Part shown: piece after piece, positions 10,275-22,467 of the stretch | Numbering within the stretch: position 1 is the stretch's first letter | How the letters are laid out: the number at the start of each line of letters is the position of its first letter | Assembly: GCA_029255685.2 (NCBI GenBank) | Contig: CM055315.2 | Location: 52,047,358 to 52,111,357 of the forward strand | Reading direction: 5' to 3' | Source: Silene conica | Lineage: Eukaryota > Streptophyta > Magnoliopsida > Caryophyllales > Caryophyllaceae | DNA: 64,000 nt | Program-made: the position numbers and the translations under genes | Notes under the pieces: generated by a model | The model's input: only the letters and a program-made list of their open reading frames with translations | What the model was told of the DNA's origin: nothing | Database searches by the model: none

Positions 10275-12800
10275 GAACGATCCTCAGGCCTAAACCAAAC
10301 AAAAAATAATGAACGTAGCAAGAGTCTAATAAAATGAACCTCAGGTTAGTAACTGTTAGGAGCCCCCAGGATTGGGATGAGTTAGGGGCCCCCTCAAACC
10401 AAGCCACTGGCCCTTTCAGTCTAACCTGGTTACCCTTGAGTGACGAAGAGAGTGGGTAGTAACAAAATAAAAGATCAGACCTTGCCTATATTGTACTAAC
10501 AGTTTTGCAGGAACGGAATGAGTTAAGTAAAGATGTGATACATGGTTAATGATGTGCAATGAAAGAATATGGTTGACATTGGCATGCTGAATTATTTGAA
10601 TAGTTGAGTGACATTTTAGCGTATGGATGACATGAGTTGTGAATTATGAACTATATGATGAAATGCATGCGGCTTTATGATCCCTGAACCCTTAGGTAGA
10701 GATATAGTATAATGATATGTGTAATGAGTTGATGATAGCAGCACCATCAGCTATAGCTACCTAGGAGGTTAGATGTAGGAGAGATCTGACCATGATTGAC
10801 TAGAATGATTAGTAGAGCCCACCATGCTATGTTGTTACAGGATGTGGAATCAAGTTAAGTATTATGTGAAAAGCTAGTAGACCGAAATGGGTGTAGTGTC
10901 CGTTGATAATTGATTTGTTGCTATTCTAAGTGTGTATATACTTGATTGAATGTCTTAATCCTTGCAAGAGTTTACTGTTTGACTTACTAGGCAAATGTAT
11001 TCGAATTTTGGGATTTATGATCATTATTATTTTATTAATTGCCTTAGCAATCAATGTCTAGTGATATGCAGAATGTGTTGCCTTAAGCCATAAATGTTAT
11101 ATAGTTATGTGTTGAAAATTTACACGCCAATTTTTACGTCTAATTATATACATTTAATTTAGTTATAAAGTTAGTATTCAATAATTGGCACCTTAGTGAT
11201 TTCTGGGACATATTTTCGTATTTAACTAAGTTATGATTGTTACGATGGTAGAAAGTAATGCATTGGCTATACATACATGATTATTGAGTTATTTAGTTGA
11301 TTTTATTTTCGGTTTCGCAATCTTACCGTTTTCTAGATGACAATTACATGTTAATATGGTATAATGTGTTTTCAATGCTTCAAATGAGATGTCAACATGT
11401 TTTAGAGAAGTAATGGTTGTGTTTAAATGTGATAATGCGAAGCAAATTTTTTTTTTTTCGGAACCAAAATTGTAGTAAAATTTTCAGAATGTTACCTTAT
11501 TTGTACGGACTGCTTCCGTATATGAATATGGAAATTTTATGCGTGATAACCTTCTGATTTAGCTTTCGAATGCTTTTGGTTTCATGCTAATACGAATTAT
11601 ATTTTGAGAGAGATAAATATTTTAGTTGATAGTGGTTAGATTGTTACCGCACAGTTATGTTTCGACCCATGTTTTTGCAAAAGAAACCATTTAAAACGTA
11701 TTTATTGTTTTTGCATAATTCCAACTCCACTTTTTAGAATATTCATTCACGCTTTCAAAATGATAAGCCACGTAAAATCTTATCGAGTCGTTATTTAATA
11801 GTGATTTTTGCAAGTTGTCCAAATTCTGTCTAAGTGCTGTAAAGTTTTTGTTCAGACCAACTGAGTTGTAAAATTTGTTATAAATAATTACTTTAAGCGT
11901 TGCAATTGATTCTTTTCCTATGATTATTAGTTAATTCTTTATATTTCTCAAAAACTATAGTAGTTCACAAAATGGCTGGACAGTTTAATTATAATTTTTG
12001 GAAGTTGCAACATGATGTTAGATTGTTGAAATTGTAAGTTATGTAAGTTTTCAATATAAAAGTTTAATCAAATATGAATTATGTGATGCAACCATGTAAT
12101 ATTCTGATATGACAATATGAACCTTATTATATAATAATATAACCTTAAGTATTTTTGGCGAGTTTATATAAAGTTAGTTTCATGTATACCGACACTAATG
12201 ATATGCCAAGGGTGAGTTACATATTGTTATGTTCAAATCTGATCACAATATATTGAATTATTAATTGGTTGAACTGTGAATTATGGAAGTGCTTGTCTTG
12301 TGAACTCGTTTACTTTTATCGTGAAATTTTCATAATTCATGAGATACAAAAAATAAAAATAAAATAAAAAAAATAAAAAATAAATCTTTTAGTGAAGAAG
12401 AGTCAGAATGTCTCTGTATAGTCTTGTTTTCGATCTCTAGCTTGTAAATTGTCATTTGATTCGTGTTTATAAATTTTCACAAATTACTACTTCAATGATT
12501 CAAATGTTTCAAAATAATTTCAATGTGATGATCCATGATAAAGCTTGATCTTTTGATAATTATGGTAGTTGCTTTGCAATATGACAGAATCTATAGCTAC
12601 GTGTTGATGAGATTTTGCCTAATGTCATTTTCTCTTATGTGCATAAACAAGATTTTGTCTCCATAATTTGATTATGAGCATGACATTGACAAGTATGTTT
12701 GTTGCTTTAAAAGTCGGATGCTAGTTGCCCAGTATAGAGTAATTAACTTATAAGATGAGTTGCGATTATTGTTTCGGTGAATTTTTTTTTGCTTTGGATG
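10275..12800 (+). other. Internal domain of LARD-like element, no coding sequence seen
   Basis: About 2.5 kb of AT-rich sequence with frequent stops in every frame. No gag zinc knuckle, protease, RT or integrase motif was found. It probably provides leader, packaging and dimerisation signals only. Confidence 0.75.
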
Positions 12801-12814
12801 TGGAATTTTATATG

Positions 12815-13167
12815 GGGTTACGGGGACGTAACCATGTCTTAAGGAGGATAAGATTGTAAAATCTTGATGAATTGCGATCTGGCTAGAGGGTATATCATGA
12901 TTGATTGGACTGAGATCTACGATACACAAAGTCTCCTGATTAATTGTTATGTTTTGGTCAGTGAGTGGTTCTTCTTTAAGTGTCTTGTGTTTCTGTCGTA
13001 TGTTAAACTTTGGGGACAAAGTTTTCTTAAGGAGGATGGAATGTAATGTTTTGCGTTTCGAAACCGTTCTAACTGCTACTTGTCTATGTTTCATGCTTGT
13101 TAGATGTTGTCGTTACTGTTACGGGGTGGCGAACTTCGGGACGAAGTTTATTTTAAGGAGGGAAGAC
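12815..13167 (+). repeat. Three polypurine-tract-like units before the 3' LTR
   Basis: Three related segments end in TTAAGGAGGA or TTAAGGAGGG: near 12838-12850, 13025-13037 and 13151-13167. Each follows a GGGAC-type motif (GGGGACGTAACC, GGGGACAAAGTTTT, CGGGACGAAGTTTA). Only the last abuts the LTR (GGAGGGAAGAC then TGTAATACTCC) and acts as the polypurine tract. The upstream copies are probable duplications of the tract with its flank. Confidence 0.7.
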
Positions 13168-14396
13168 TGTAATACTCCGTATTTTATAGTTATGATAATA
13201 CGTTACTTCATAATACTTCGTATTTTCCGTATGTACAATAATACTAGTATTAGTAGTGACACATTATTATTATATCTCCGTATACACAATACTACGTTAT
13301 TATTATTATTTTTATAATATTATGTTACGTTATTATTATATACGATATTCCATGTAACTTGGAGTACATATTACTATTATTATTATTACTCAAACGCATG
13401 ATTCATATTACTATTATTAGTACTCAAACTCACCAATCATGGGCCATGCTTTCAAACCCTAAATCGACATACTCATGTCCACCGCCTCAACCTACCTTCG
13501 ACTTCCTCATACTTTCAGACTCACAACTTACCAATCTCGTTCATCGCCGGAATTCTATCAACACGGTTATCATGTCTTCATCATCATCATCGTAAGTTTG
13601 CATTGCTTTCAATCGTGGATTTGGTTTAATATTTAGTACGATTATATATCATTTCTATCACTTAAATCCGAGTATAGTTTACTTCGTTATCGTATAGTTT
13701 TCAACCCAAACCTAGACAATATGAGTTCCGACTGACCTGGGTTGATGGGTGGTGATTTCGGGGTTGAGAGTGACCACATGAGTGCTTTGGTGGTGGCCAG
13801 TGGTGGTCACCACGAGAGGGATGTTAATGGTTGCGATGGTGGTTGTCAGGTCAGGGCAGCCCTGGGTAGGTAAGGTTAAGGTGGTGATGGGTGGTTTACG
13901 TGGTGGTTTAAGCTTGACGCGATATAGGGTGTTGGAAGCGTATACAAAACGGTTTGGGTGTTTAGGTTGGTAAGGGTGATGGCGAGGTAGTAGGGTGGTG
14001 ATGACGGTAGTGTAAGGCTGAGAGTGGAGGTGAACGGAGCGGTAATGGGTGGTGGTGTTCGCGTGGAAGTTGCCGGGGCAAGAAATAACAACGCGGTTTC
14101 GGCATGGTTGTACCGGCTGTTAGGGCAGGAATTTTTGGGCGGTTGTGAGGGCGGAAGGAGGTGTTCAGGAGGTGGATATTGGTGGTGGTTGTATGTAGTT
14201 GGGTTTGAGACCCTCCATGGTGGTTGTAGGTAGCCTGGCTGACGGCGGTGATGTCCCGAAAATGGGGGTGCGGGTAGGAGTAGAATTGCGTTCTGAACAC
14301 TGGGTTGATGCGTGTTACAAATAGTCAAGTCGTAGGTTTGTTGTTGTTTTCTATATTGTTGTTAACATTGCTCTTATTATTATATTATTATTGTGG

Positions 14397-14450
<54 letters not shown>

Positions 14451-15729
14451 CATATTGTTATTATTATTATGATTAGTACTAATTATAGTATTACTAGTTT
14501 AATTTTATTTAATTAATTTAGTTAGTTTGTTTAAAATGTTTTGTGAGGATATTTTATAAATTGAATAATCAAGTTAATTTATTAGTTCGTATATATTATA
14601 ATTTGTTGTGTTTGAAGTTTTATGATTTTAATAATAAGATCCGTATCTCCATAACTATAATACGTATGTGACAAGTAATCGTTATTTATTTATGGTCGAT
14701 AATTTATATAATTCTTTATTTAATTAAATTGTTGTTAAGAAATAATTGATACGGTCTCGTATGCGTAATATATTGTTTAAGTAATTAATTGGAATGGTTG
14801 ATATATTATGTTAGTTGCGTAATTGTATTAGTTAGTAATTAAGTATATTATTTTATTAGGTGTTGAGTATGTGATGGAGTAGTGATGCTACTGATTGGAT
14901 GTTAGCTGCGTGATGGGATTATATTGCTATCCAGGTAGGATACAGTGATACTATACTCTATGATGTGTTATAAATGGATTTAGGAGTGTGTGTTATATGG
15001 ATGCTGAGCATGATTGATATGAGAATGATATTGGTTGGATTGAGTATTGATTATTATTATTGGCATGAGCATTGCATTAATCAATAGCATGACTGATTAA
15101 GGGTATTATTGTTGCATTCACGAGCATGCATATGCATTGGTTACTGAGCAAGATGTGATTCAGATATTGTTCTGATATAAAGCCCAGGGTGGTTTTGCAG
15201 ACCAGGCCTGGTGTCTTATCAGCTATTGAGCTGGTGTTCGGCGACGGCTGATTATAGTCTGCCGGGAGGTTCGGTATGGCTGGGTGTTACGGGTTTGAGA
15301 TTGAGAATGAGATTGAACTCGAGCATATCATGGCATTTGCATATTATCATTGTTGCATTATTTATTGTTGTGTTATCCTACTCAACCGCAAGGTTGACAG
15401 TGTATTCGTGTACACCTACGATGATCCGGAATGGGGAGTAGACTCTACAGGAAAGAGACAGATGAGCTAGGAGCTGGGGCAGGAATGTGAGATGCAGACT
15501 TCAGACCGACTTAGAATTATTTCACTTCTAGAAAAGTCAGCAGTTGTATTTTCTTTTTCCGCTGAGTAGTATTTGTAATAACAAAAGTTTTAATTTAATC
15601 AATTTTATATAAAGTACTGTAGTTGGTTTTACTTTGTTATTCACTACCTCGGTTACCCCCGAGATGGTAACAGCTCTATTTATTTGAGAATGTCTTGCTA
15701 AAGACTCTTAAATAAATGGGGGTGTTACA
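13168..15729 (+). repeat. 3' LTR of the non-coding Gypsy-type element (intact, 2562 bp)
   Basis: Undivided copy of the LTR: TGTAATACTCC to GGTGTTACA, with the GGT-rich block, an uninterrupted TTA tract at 14399-14449, a TCAACC/GGTTGA inverted repeat near 15380-15395 and the CTCGG...CCGAG hairpin near 15648-15663. Comparison with the 5' LTR defines the LINE insertion exactly. Confidence 0.9.
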
Positions 15730-15933
15730 GACGTAGGTTTCAAATTGTGAAACTGAACCACTTCAAAAATATCGTGTCTCTATTTATTACTTGCTCTACT
15801 CCACGTTCATCATACATTCATACGCATCGAAGAAGATTTTAAAAAAGAAGGCATACTCAATTCAACCCCCCCTTCTTGAGTATATCATATCAATAGACTC
15901 TTCAATCTTTGACGCCCTCAACGACGGGTATCA

Positions 15934-15958
15934 AATTTTGGCGCCTTTGCCGGGGAGG
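15934..15958 (+). promoter_or_regulatory. Primer-binding site, tRNA-Asp type (element A)
   Basis: TTTTGGCGCCTTTGCCGGGG directly after the LTR end GGGTATCA. The Athila/Tat consensus is TGGCGCCGTTGCCGGGGA; element B has the consensus form at 24602-24626. Confidence 0.88.
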
Positions 15959-16312
15959 TGACGCCGGTGTTTATTGTTTTTAGTTTTTGTTTATTTTGTT
16001 TTAGGAACTGTGTTCCTAAAAACGTTCTTATTCTTTTCTTGTAGTTTCCATCTTATGCGCAGGTCGGTGCAAGGAGAACTCCTTCCTCTCAACCTAGAAC
16101 TTGAGAGGACACTCAGAGCGAAGAAGAAACTCTCTTTGCAGAATAAAGAAGGAGGTTCTCCATCTTCTTTATTCTAAGAAAACATATTTGATCAACCACC
16201 ATCACCACATAATCACCCTCACACACCAAATCAACCACAATCACCTCATAATCCACCTACACCCACAACACCCATAAACAACTACTTCCAAAACTTTGAA
16301 TAAGAGGAAAAG
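15959..16312 (+). other. Leader of element A
   Basis: Untranslated leader between PBS and gag. It contains a short inverted repeat (AGGAACTGTGTTCCT, about 16003-16017) and a CA-rich stretch just before gag. A small ORF at 15974-16177 is not supported by similarity. Confidence 0.6.
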
Positions 16313-17839
16313 ATGGCCGAAGAAGCAAGCATCGCAAGTCACTCCATGCCGCAGGTGAAGGACCTCTACAAAGGGTTCACTCTACCTGCTGGCACGGGGA
16401 AACCTTTTGAAGCCAAACCGTCTTACATCTCCATGGTGGAGAAAAATCAATTTGGGAGCGCGGCTAATGAGGATGCAACAAAGCATATAGAAATCCTCAC
16501 AGACTATATATGCTCTAACGCACCCCCAGATGGAGTGACCCAAGATCAGATTAAACAGACAATGTTCATCTTTTCCCTCCGAGACTCGGCGAGGAAGTGG
16601 TACCGAGACCTTGACCGCACTGCTGCGGGAGTGACCGACTGGAATACATTAGCCTTGGCCTTCTATCGGAAATACTATTCCGCAGCCAAGACTAATGCCT
16701 TGAGAGCGCAGATTACTAGCTTAAAGCAAGGAGCTTCTGAGGATTTCAGTGAGGCTTGGACTAGGTTCAAGAGACTTGTTCGATCCATACCTCATCATGG
16801 ATTCGAACAGTGGTTTCTATGCAACCAGTTCTATAATGGCCTATACGATGATAACCGAGCCTACCTAGATGCTGCTGCCAATGGGAGATTCCAAGAGAAT
16901 TCGGGTGAGACCAAAGGTCTCAATATTATTGAGGATGTCTTAGTACATCGGGCTGAACACGGGACCTCCCGTGAGAATCAAATGAAAGCTGAGTCAAATG
17001 TAGCGGCCATTGAAGCTCTTATGGCCAAGTTGGATAAGCTTAAGGTGAGTGGCGGTAAGTTGGAGGTTTCTATTGGGAGCAAAGGCGTCATGTATCAAGT
17101 AAATGTCGTTTCTGACAGGCCGTTTATTTGTGAGCAATGCGGAGGAGAGGGCCACGTTTCAAAATTTTGCACATCTTCTAATGAAACGTGTGCGGCTTTC
17201 CAACACTACCGCGGAAATAATTTTTACGACCCTAACAACAACAATGTCCACCCACATATGAGATGGACGAGTCAAAACGTCCTTAAGCCACAACATCAAC
17301 AACAAAACCAAGCTTACGTCCCTCCGCACAAACAAAACTTTCAAAAACCACATTTCGTTCCCCAACCACCTTCAAACCCACCACCCAATACGGATGCCTT
17401 AATCCAAAATCTTATCGGGTTGGTCCAGAAGGAGTCACAGGCGCGAGAGGCTGGTATGAAGATGTTGGAGTCTCAGATTGCTCTAATTGCGAGCAAAAAT
17501 GATACACGGGTCCCGGGTCAATTTCCGACCAAGACGGACCAGAAAAAGGAGACCCTAAACATAATATCTTTGCGGAGTAGAGCGAAAATAGGAGGTGAGA
17601 ATGCTGGTGGGAAAGGAAAGGAGAAAAAACAGAACCCGAGCAGCAGCGATAATGGTCGACCGACCACTAATGCCGGTCGGTCGACCACTGATGCCGGTCG
17701 ATCGACCACTGATGCAATTCCAGTAGCTTCTGGAAATTCTGGAAATCTGGGAGTGGTCGACCGACAAAGGATGATGGTCGACCGACCATGGATGCTGAAC
17801 AGACGGATTCCTTTAGGCCCGAGATGCCTGAGAACCTAA
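16313..17839 (+). CDS. Gag of element A (Retrotrans_gag family)
   Basis: Structural capsid-like protein. The central region matches plant Athila/Tat gag (SARKWYRDLDRTAAGVTDWN, LALAFYRKYYS, EAWTRFKRLVRSIPHHGFE, NQFYNGLYDDNRAYLDAAA). A CCHC knuckle, CEQCGGEGHVSKFC, lies at about residue 274. The C-terminal third is rich in N, Q and P. Near its end the palindromic GGTCGACCGACC motif has spread into the coding sequence and encodes GRPTTNAGRSTTDAGRSTTD. The Met at 16313 follows the CA-rich leader and begins MAEEASIASHSMPQ. The element's coding region as a whole is broken in about two places, so this copy is a fossil. Confidence 0.82.
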   Translation: MAEEASIASHSMPQVKDLYKGFTLPAGTGKPFEAKPSYISMVEKNQFGSAANEDATKHIEILTDYICSNAPPDGVTQDQIKQTMFIFSLRDSARKWYRDLDRTAAGVTDWNTLALAFYRKYYSAAKTNALRAQITSLKQGASEDFSEAWTRFKRLVRSIPHHGFEQWFLCNQFYNGLYDDNRAYLDAAANGRFQENSGETKGLNIIEDVLVHRAEHGTSRENQMKAESNVAAIEALMAKLDKLKVSGGKLEVSIGSKGVMYQVNVVSDRPFICEQCGGEGHVSKFCTSSNETCAAFQHYRGNNFYDPNNNNVHPHMRWTSQNVLKPQHQQQNQAYVPPHKQNFQKPHFVPQPPSNPPPNTDALIQNLIGLVQKESQAREAGMKMLESQIALIASKNDTRVPGQFPTKTDQKKETLNIISLRSRAKIGGENAGGKGKEKKQNPSSSDNGRPTTNAGRSTTDAGRSTTDAIPVASGNSGNLGVVDRQRMMVDRPWMLNRRIPLGPRCLRT

Positions 17840-18179
17840 GGGAATTCCTGTTGCGGGGTGACAAGACCTCCAAATTCTTAAGGAGAGCTGCAAATGCTGA
17901 GAGCTCTACTCCTCCATATCCGGAGCGACTTCTGCCCACGAAGGAACAGGTATCCTTCGACAAATTCAAAGATGTCATTCGTTCACTCAATGTTCAAGTA
18001 CCATTTTTAGAATTAGTCCAACAGGTTCCTTCTTACTTAAAATTTATGAGACAGCTTTTAACCCGAAATCGGTCTCTAGGTAAGGTAGAGTCGGTGGCAC
18101 TTACTGAGGAGTCCTCTAGTTTCTTGACCCATGTCATTGCACCCCATAAGTTAGAGGACCCAGGTAGTTTTTCTGTACC

Positions 18180-18974
18180 TTGCAACATAGGGACCTTCCC
18201 AGTCAAGAGGCCTTGTGTGACTTGGGGGCTAACATTAGTGTTATGCCTTTAAGTGTGGCCCTAAAATTAGGAATGAATACCTTTGCCATGACAAGTATGA
18301 CGGTGCAAATGGTTGACCGTACGTCTATGGAACCCATAGGGTTCTTGGAAAACATCCCTGTGCGCATTGACAGGTTTTTCTTCCCAGTCGACTTCGTAGT
18401 ATTAGACATCCCTGAGGATGCCCATATACCTATCATCCTAGGAAGACCTTTCCTACATACTGCGGGTGCAATCATCGACGTAGGGAGTGGGACCTTGACC
18501 TTCAAGGTCGGGAAGCACTCCATCATTTTTGGGTTGTCCTATCGCAAGAAGGATGTCATGAACCCGATCACATGTAATGCTATCACTTCTGAAAAGAAGT
18601 ATGAGGTCATCACCCAATCCCCTATATTGGAACCTACACCCATTCCTGTTTTTACACCTCCGCCCCAGATTGGGAGCAATATGGAGGATGTTCTTGTTTT
18701 GCCTATTGCAGGAAACGGTTTGGGGAAGCCCTTGGTCAAGGAGGTCTTTGTGCAACGGGGAGGACTGGGAATCTTAAGCTATCATGAGGATGACGATCCG
18801 GGTATGGTGGATGAAGAGGACAAGAAGAGAAGAGAAGAGGAGAAAAAGAGTGGCCCGGCACATATGCTTTGTGACGGAGTGGAGACGTGTTTAGCAATCC
18901 AGGCAAACACGGTGGAGACCACGGCATATAGCCAAAAGCCGTGGTCCGAGATTTTCCGCATCTTTCGCGGATAA
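18180..18974 (+). CDS. Aspartic protease region of element A
   Basis: Retropepsin-like region: the LGANISVMPLSVALKLGM segment (the usual D-S/T-G is DLGAN in this lineage), then PVRIDRFFFPVDFVVLD and HIPIILGRPFLHTAGAIID. The frame ends in PWSEIFRIFRG and a stop. Element B's reading frame ends in a very similar tail (PWSKKRRILRG), showing common descent. No reverse transcriptase follows. Confidence 0.8.
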   Translation: MQHRDLPSQEALCDLGANISVMPLSVALKLGMNTFAMTSMTVQMVDRTSMEPIGFLENIPVRIDRFFFPVDFVVLDIPEDAHIPIILGRPFLHTAGAIIDVGSGTLTFKVGKHSIIFGLSYRKKDVMNPITCNAITSEKKYEVITQSPILEPTPIPVFTPPPQIGSNMEDVLVLPIAGNGLGKPLVKEVFVQRGGLGILSYHEDDDPGMVDEEDKKRREEEKKSGPAHMLCDGVETCLAIQANTVETTAYSQKPWSEIFRIFRG

Positions 18975-20137
18975 GATTTTCAAGTTTTTTTTTTTGCTTA
19001 AGACAATTTTCAGTTTTGTCAAGACTTTTAGCTTCGTTTGCGTTAGTTTTAGAACATTTTTTTGTTTTCTGTTGCGTATTTGAGACATTTAGACTTAGAT
19101 TCTGGATTTTTGCGCATGTTTTGGGCGCATATATAATGTTTTACAGGTTTGGGGAAGGTTAACTTGGTTGATACAAGTTAATTCCGAAAAGAAGAAAGTC
19201 ACCGGACAGAAGGGTCGATCGACCACTGTACCTGATGCAGCATATTCGTATTTACTTTGGGAAGCATCCAAACACGATAGAGGAGTTCTTTTCCTTATTT
19301 TGTCCCTTATGCTTTACCTCTTTTTCTTTTACTCAAACCTTTAATGCATTATCCATCACCCAAAACGTAATTAATCCCCGAAAAAGGTCTTCCTTCGATT
19401 GACTTTTTCAGGTACTCGGAGTGGCACTGCTGGCCAGCGAAACCTCCTAGCTTACGCTGGTTTGGGGAGGTTTCCATTGCGCGTTAAAATCCGGTGAGTT
19501 CCTTCCATGTTTCCTTGGTTTTTATCTTTTCGCATTTTTCCTTTATTTTTATAAAACCTTTACTTAGGCTAATGCACAATGGGGACATTGTGCGGGTTGG
19601 TTTGGGGAATGGTTTTTGTGTAACATGCATTGTTCCACTGTTTCTGTCACACGTTTATTGCATTTCTGCTTTGCATTGTTCTTTTCTTTATTTTCCTTGC
19701 ATATACAAAAATCCAAAAAAATAAGAAAAATTTCAAAATTTCAAAAAACTGCACGTTTATTTTAGCATATAGGTCGAGTCGGAACGAGAGTATTTCAATG
19801 ATGACTTTGCAATTTTCGCATGTCTATGCCTTTGCCTTGCCTTGTTAACATGTTTTAGTATTAGAATCATATGCATATCTACGAGTTTTTGTCAAACTAT
19901 TTGTTTCTTGAGACTTGACTTTTACCTTGGCAATCTACTTAACATTCTGAGTTTAGAGCTTTATCCCTGGTTTCATTCTTAAGCCAGTTGTCTAGGATGT
20001 GAGTAGTACTCCCCTTGGAACATGTTACATCAATATGCATAAGCATGAACATGAATTGCTATATACCTGTTTACTATCTTGTTTTGTGAGTCTTGTTACG
20101 TGTACTTGAGGTCCCCTTTTCTCTTATTTACCCAAAA
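18975..20137 (+). other. 3' non-coding region of element A (first part)
   Basis: No coding sequence seen. It contains one GGTCGATCGACC motif near 19214, the hairpin at 19574-19593 and a purine run like the one before the LTR. The same sequence recurs in element B at 25695-26790. Confidence 0.7.
19574..19610 (+). promoter_or_regulatory. Conserved hairpin plus polypurine-like tract (element A)
   Basis: GCACAATG-GGGA-CATTGTGC forms a perfect 8-bp stem with a 4-base loop and is followed at once by GGGTTGGTTTGGGGAAT. Athila-type elements are known to carry a comparable hairpin next to a polypurine tract. The same unit is found in element B at 26234-26270. Confidence 0.75.
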
Positions 20138-21226
20138 GCCTTTGTAATACCCAGTACTTTTATTTTTAATAATTATTAGTTATATTGACGTGTTGGTGGC
20201 CTCTCGAAACGTTTATATTCGATAACATATTGATAATACGCGTTTTATGTTTTATATGTTATTAGTGTAATATCGGGTTTGCGTATTAGTGACTAGACCA
20301 CGTCTAAGCAAGTGTTGGGCCTCCATTCCGTGTAATTACAACAGCCCAAGACCGAAAACAGAAACCACACTTTGACAACAAAGCTTAGACCACGTCCTCC
20401 TGTTGTCAGATAAAAACACCCTCCTAACCCTAGTTTTGCCCTAGTCGACGCTCAAACAACCCTTCATACTCACTGCCGTCACATCCGAGAATACTGGGAA
20501 GAGTTTACACGGTGGGTTAAGGGGTGGCAGGCCTTCCGTTTTCGCGGGAGAAGTAGGTAGCTGCTCTATCGTTCTTTCGTTCTCAGTTTATGCTGTTTGT
20601 TTCCTTTAATTCGTTTATCAGTCTTTATTCGTGTTCATCGCTTTATTGTTATACCTCGAGTATCTATGGTGTTTAGTCTTGTGTTTTGACCCCAGTAGAG
20701 TCGTCACCGACCACTAGGAGCCACCAATCACGGTGGTCTTTATGTCGCCTGTGTTGGTCTTTGCTTCGTTTCAGAACAGAGTTGGTAAACACGAGAGGTT
20801 GAACTTGAATTCGAGTAAACTACGGGTCATGTTCCTATGGGTGGTTTGGGTTTCTGGGTTGGCTGCATATAAGAGTTTAGTCGGGTGGCTTTCACGGTGG
20901 TTGTGGGCTACCGTGGTGGGGTGTAAACCGGGTTTTGTTTGGGGTAGTGTAACGCGGAAAAAAAACAGAGCAGGCGGGTTGCTGGGTTTTGGCGTCGATG
21001 TTAGGGGTGGTTGTGGGCTGTTCACGGCCACTGGCTCCCTTCCTGGAACCACCGTGGCTCAGAGGAGAGCCTGGTGGTGCCAGTAGGGAAGCCAGGGGTT
21101 GCGTTTGGTGTCGGAGGTGGGTTTTGAGAGGGTGGTTGTAACACGGTGGGGGTTGTGTTGCATTCGGGTTTTCGCTGTTCGGTGTATTCGTGCTATTCGT
21201 GAGTCTCTGATTTTTGCAATTGTGAG

Positions 21227-21343
<117 letters not shown>

Positions 21344-21891
21344 GGTTAGTATTATTATGTTATTAATAATTATTTTATTCAAGTTAATAAGAATGGTTTG
21401 TTAGAATTGTATATTAATAATTATGATTATTAATATTATTGTCAAGGTATTTGTTTATGTGCTATTTTGTGATATTGTATTGTGACGATTATTTATATGT
21501 GGTTAAGTTTAATAAGTGAGAACATGATCAATAATTTTGTAGTACTGCCATTTTAGGCAAGGTTTCTATTTCGGGAAAGTTTCTATTACAGGAAACTTTC
21601 CACTTTTGGAAGTTACTATATTTAGTATGTTGTTACTATTTAAATGGGGGTCTAAGTGGAGATTTATTCATCGTTATATAATATTTATTTAGGTGACGGT
21701 CTGCGTGGAACATTACTAGCAGTTGTTGGTTGTCTTTCTGCAAATTGAGGTAGGGGAAATACTGTGCATATAATGATGAGTAATCTGTTGATATTTGGTG
21801 ATAACCATGTTTATTTTATGTTATAATATGATTGTTATGTTGAGCTATTCTATTTATATATTCTGAAATACGATACGAGGTGACGATAAAT

Positions 21892-22073
21892 GGGTCTTGT
21901 GATTGGTGTGGAGATAAAGGGTCTGTGATTGGTGCGGAGATAAAGGGTCTGTGATTGGTGCGGAGATAAAGGGTCTGTGATTGGTGCGGAGATAAAGGGT
22001 CTGTGATTGGTGCAGAGATAAAGGGTTTGTGATTGGTGTGGAGATTAATGGGTCTTGTGATTCGGAGTGGAGA
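21892..22073 (+). repeat. 26-bp tandem repeat in solo LTR D
   Basis: About seven units containing GTGATTGGTGCGGAGATAAA, the inner ones identical and the outer ones degraded. The same repeat, differently expanded, is in solo LTR E at 32862-33105 and is absent from the LTRs at 3651-15729. Confidence 0.9.
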
Positions 22074-22467
22074 TGTTTGACTTTCTATTTATAGTAATGT
22101 TTGATTGTTTACTTTTCCTCTACTCAACCTCGTGGTTGACCCTGTGTATTCGTGTGACACCTGTGATGATCCGTGATGGGGAGCAGTTTTGACAGGAAGA
22201 CGGTGCTGTGGGAGCATGGGATGGCGTGAGCACTTGGATGGACCGACTTAGATGTAGATCACATACTTTGTAGTTATCAGTTGTACTTTAATTTCCGCTG
22301 TGTAGTATTTGTAACATCGAAGTTTAAATTTTATCAGTTTTATATAAATTACTTTGGTTTGATTTACTTTGTTATTCACTATCTCGGATATTCCGAGATG
22401 GTAACAGCTCAATTTACTGAGGATGTCTTGCCAAAGGCTCCATAATAAATCGGGGTGTTACAGCCTT

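Larger units (their letters stand above)
3651..15729 (+). mobile_element. Non-coding Gypsy-type LTR element (LARD-like), complete with TSD
   Basis: Both LTRs start TGTAATACTCCG and end GTGTTACA or ATGTTACA; the element is bracketed by the 5-bp target duplication GACGT (3646-3650 and 15730-15734). It has an initiator-Met type primer-binding site after the 5' LTR and a polypurine tract before the 3' LTR. The ~2.9-kb internal domain has no gag or pol, so it must move with proteins from another element: a large retrotransposon derivative. The two LTRs differ by only a few percent in the parts compared, so insertion is recent (roughly the last one or two million years at usual plant rates; an estimate). 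A non-LTR element sits in the 5' LTR. Confidence 0.88.
2351..15904 (+). mobile_element. Sirevirus (Copia) 3' LTR, split by a nested Gypsy-type element
   Basis: LTR starts TGTTAAACC at 2351 and ends GACTCTTCA at 15904; net length is about 1.47 kb once the insertion at 3651-15729 is removed. The reverse-oriented copy at 57704-59183 runs uninterrupted through the position where this one is split, which proves the nesting. The right flank (15905 on) is the last 29 bp of element A's 5' LTR, so the Sirevirus had inserted into that LTR. The left part of the element is outside the window or replaced by CACTA element 1. Moderately diverged from the second copy, hence older than the Gypsy-type element inside it. 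Confidence 0.85.
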
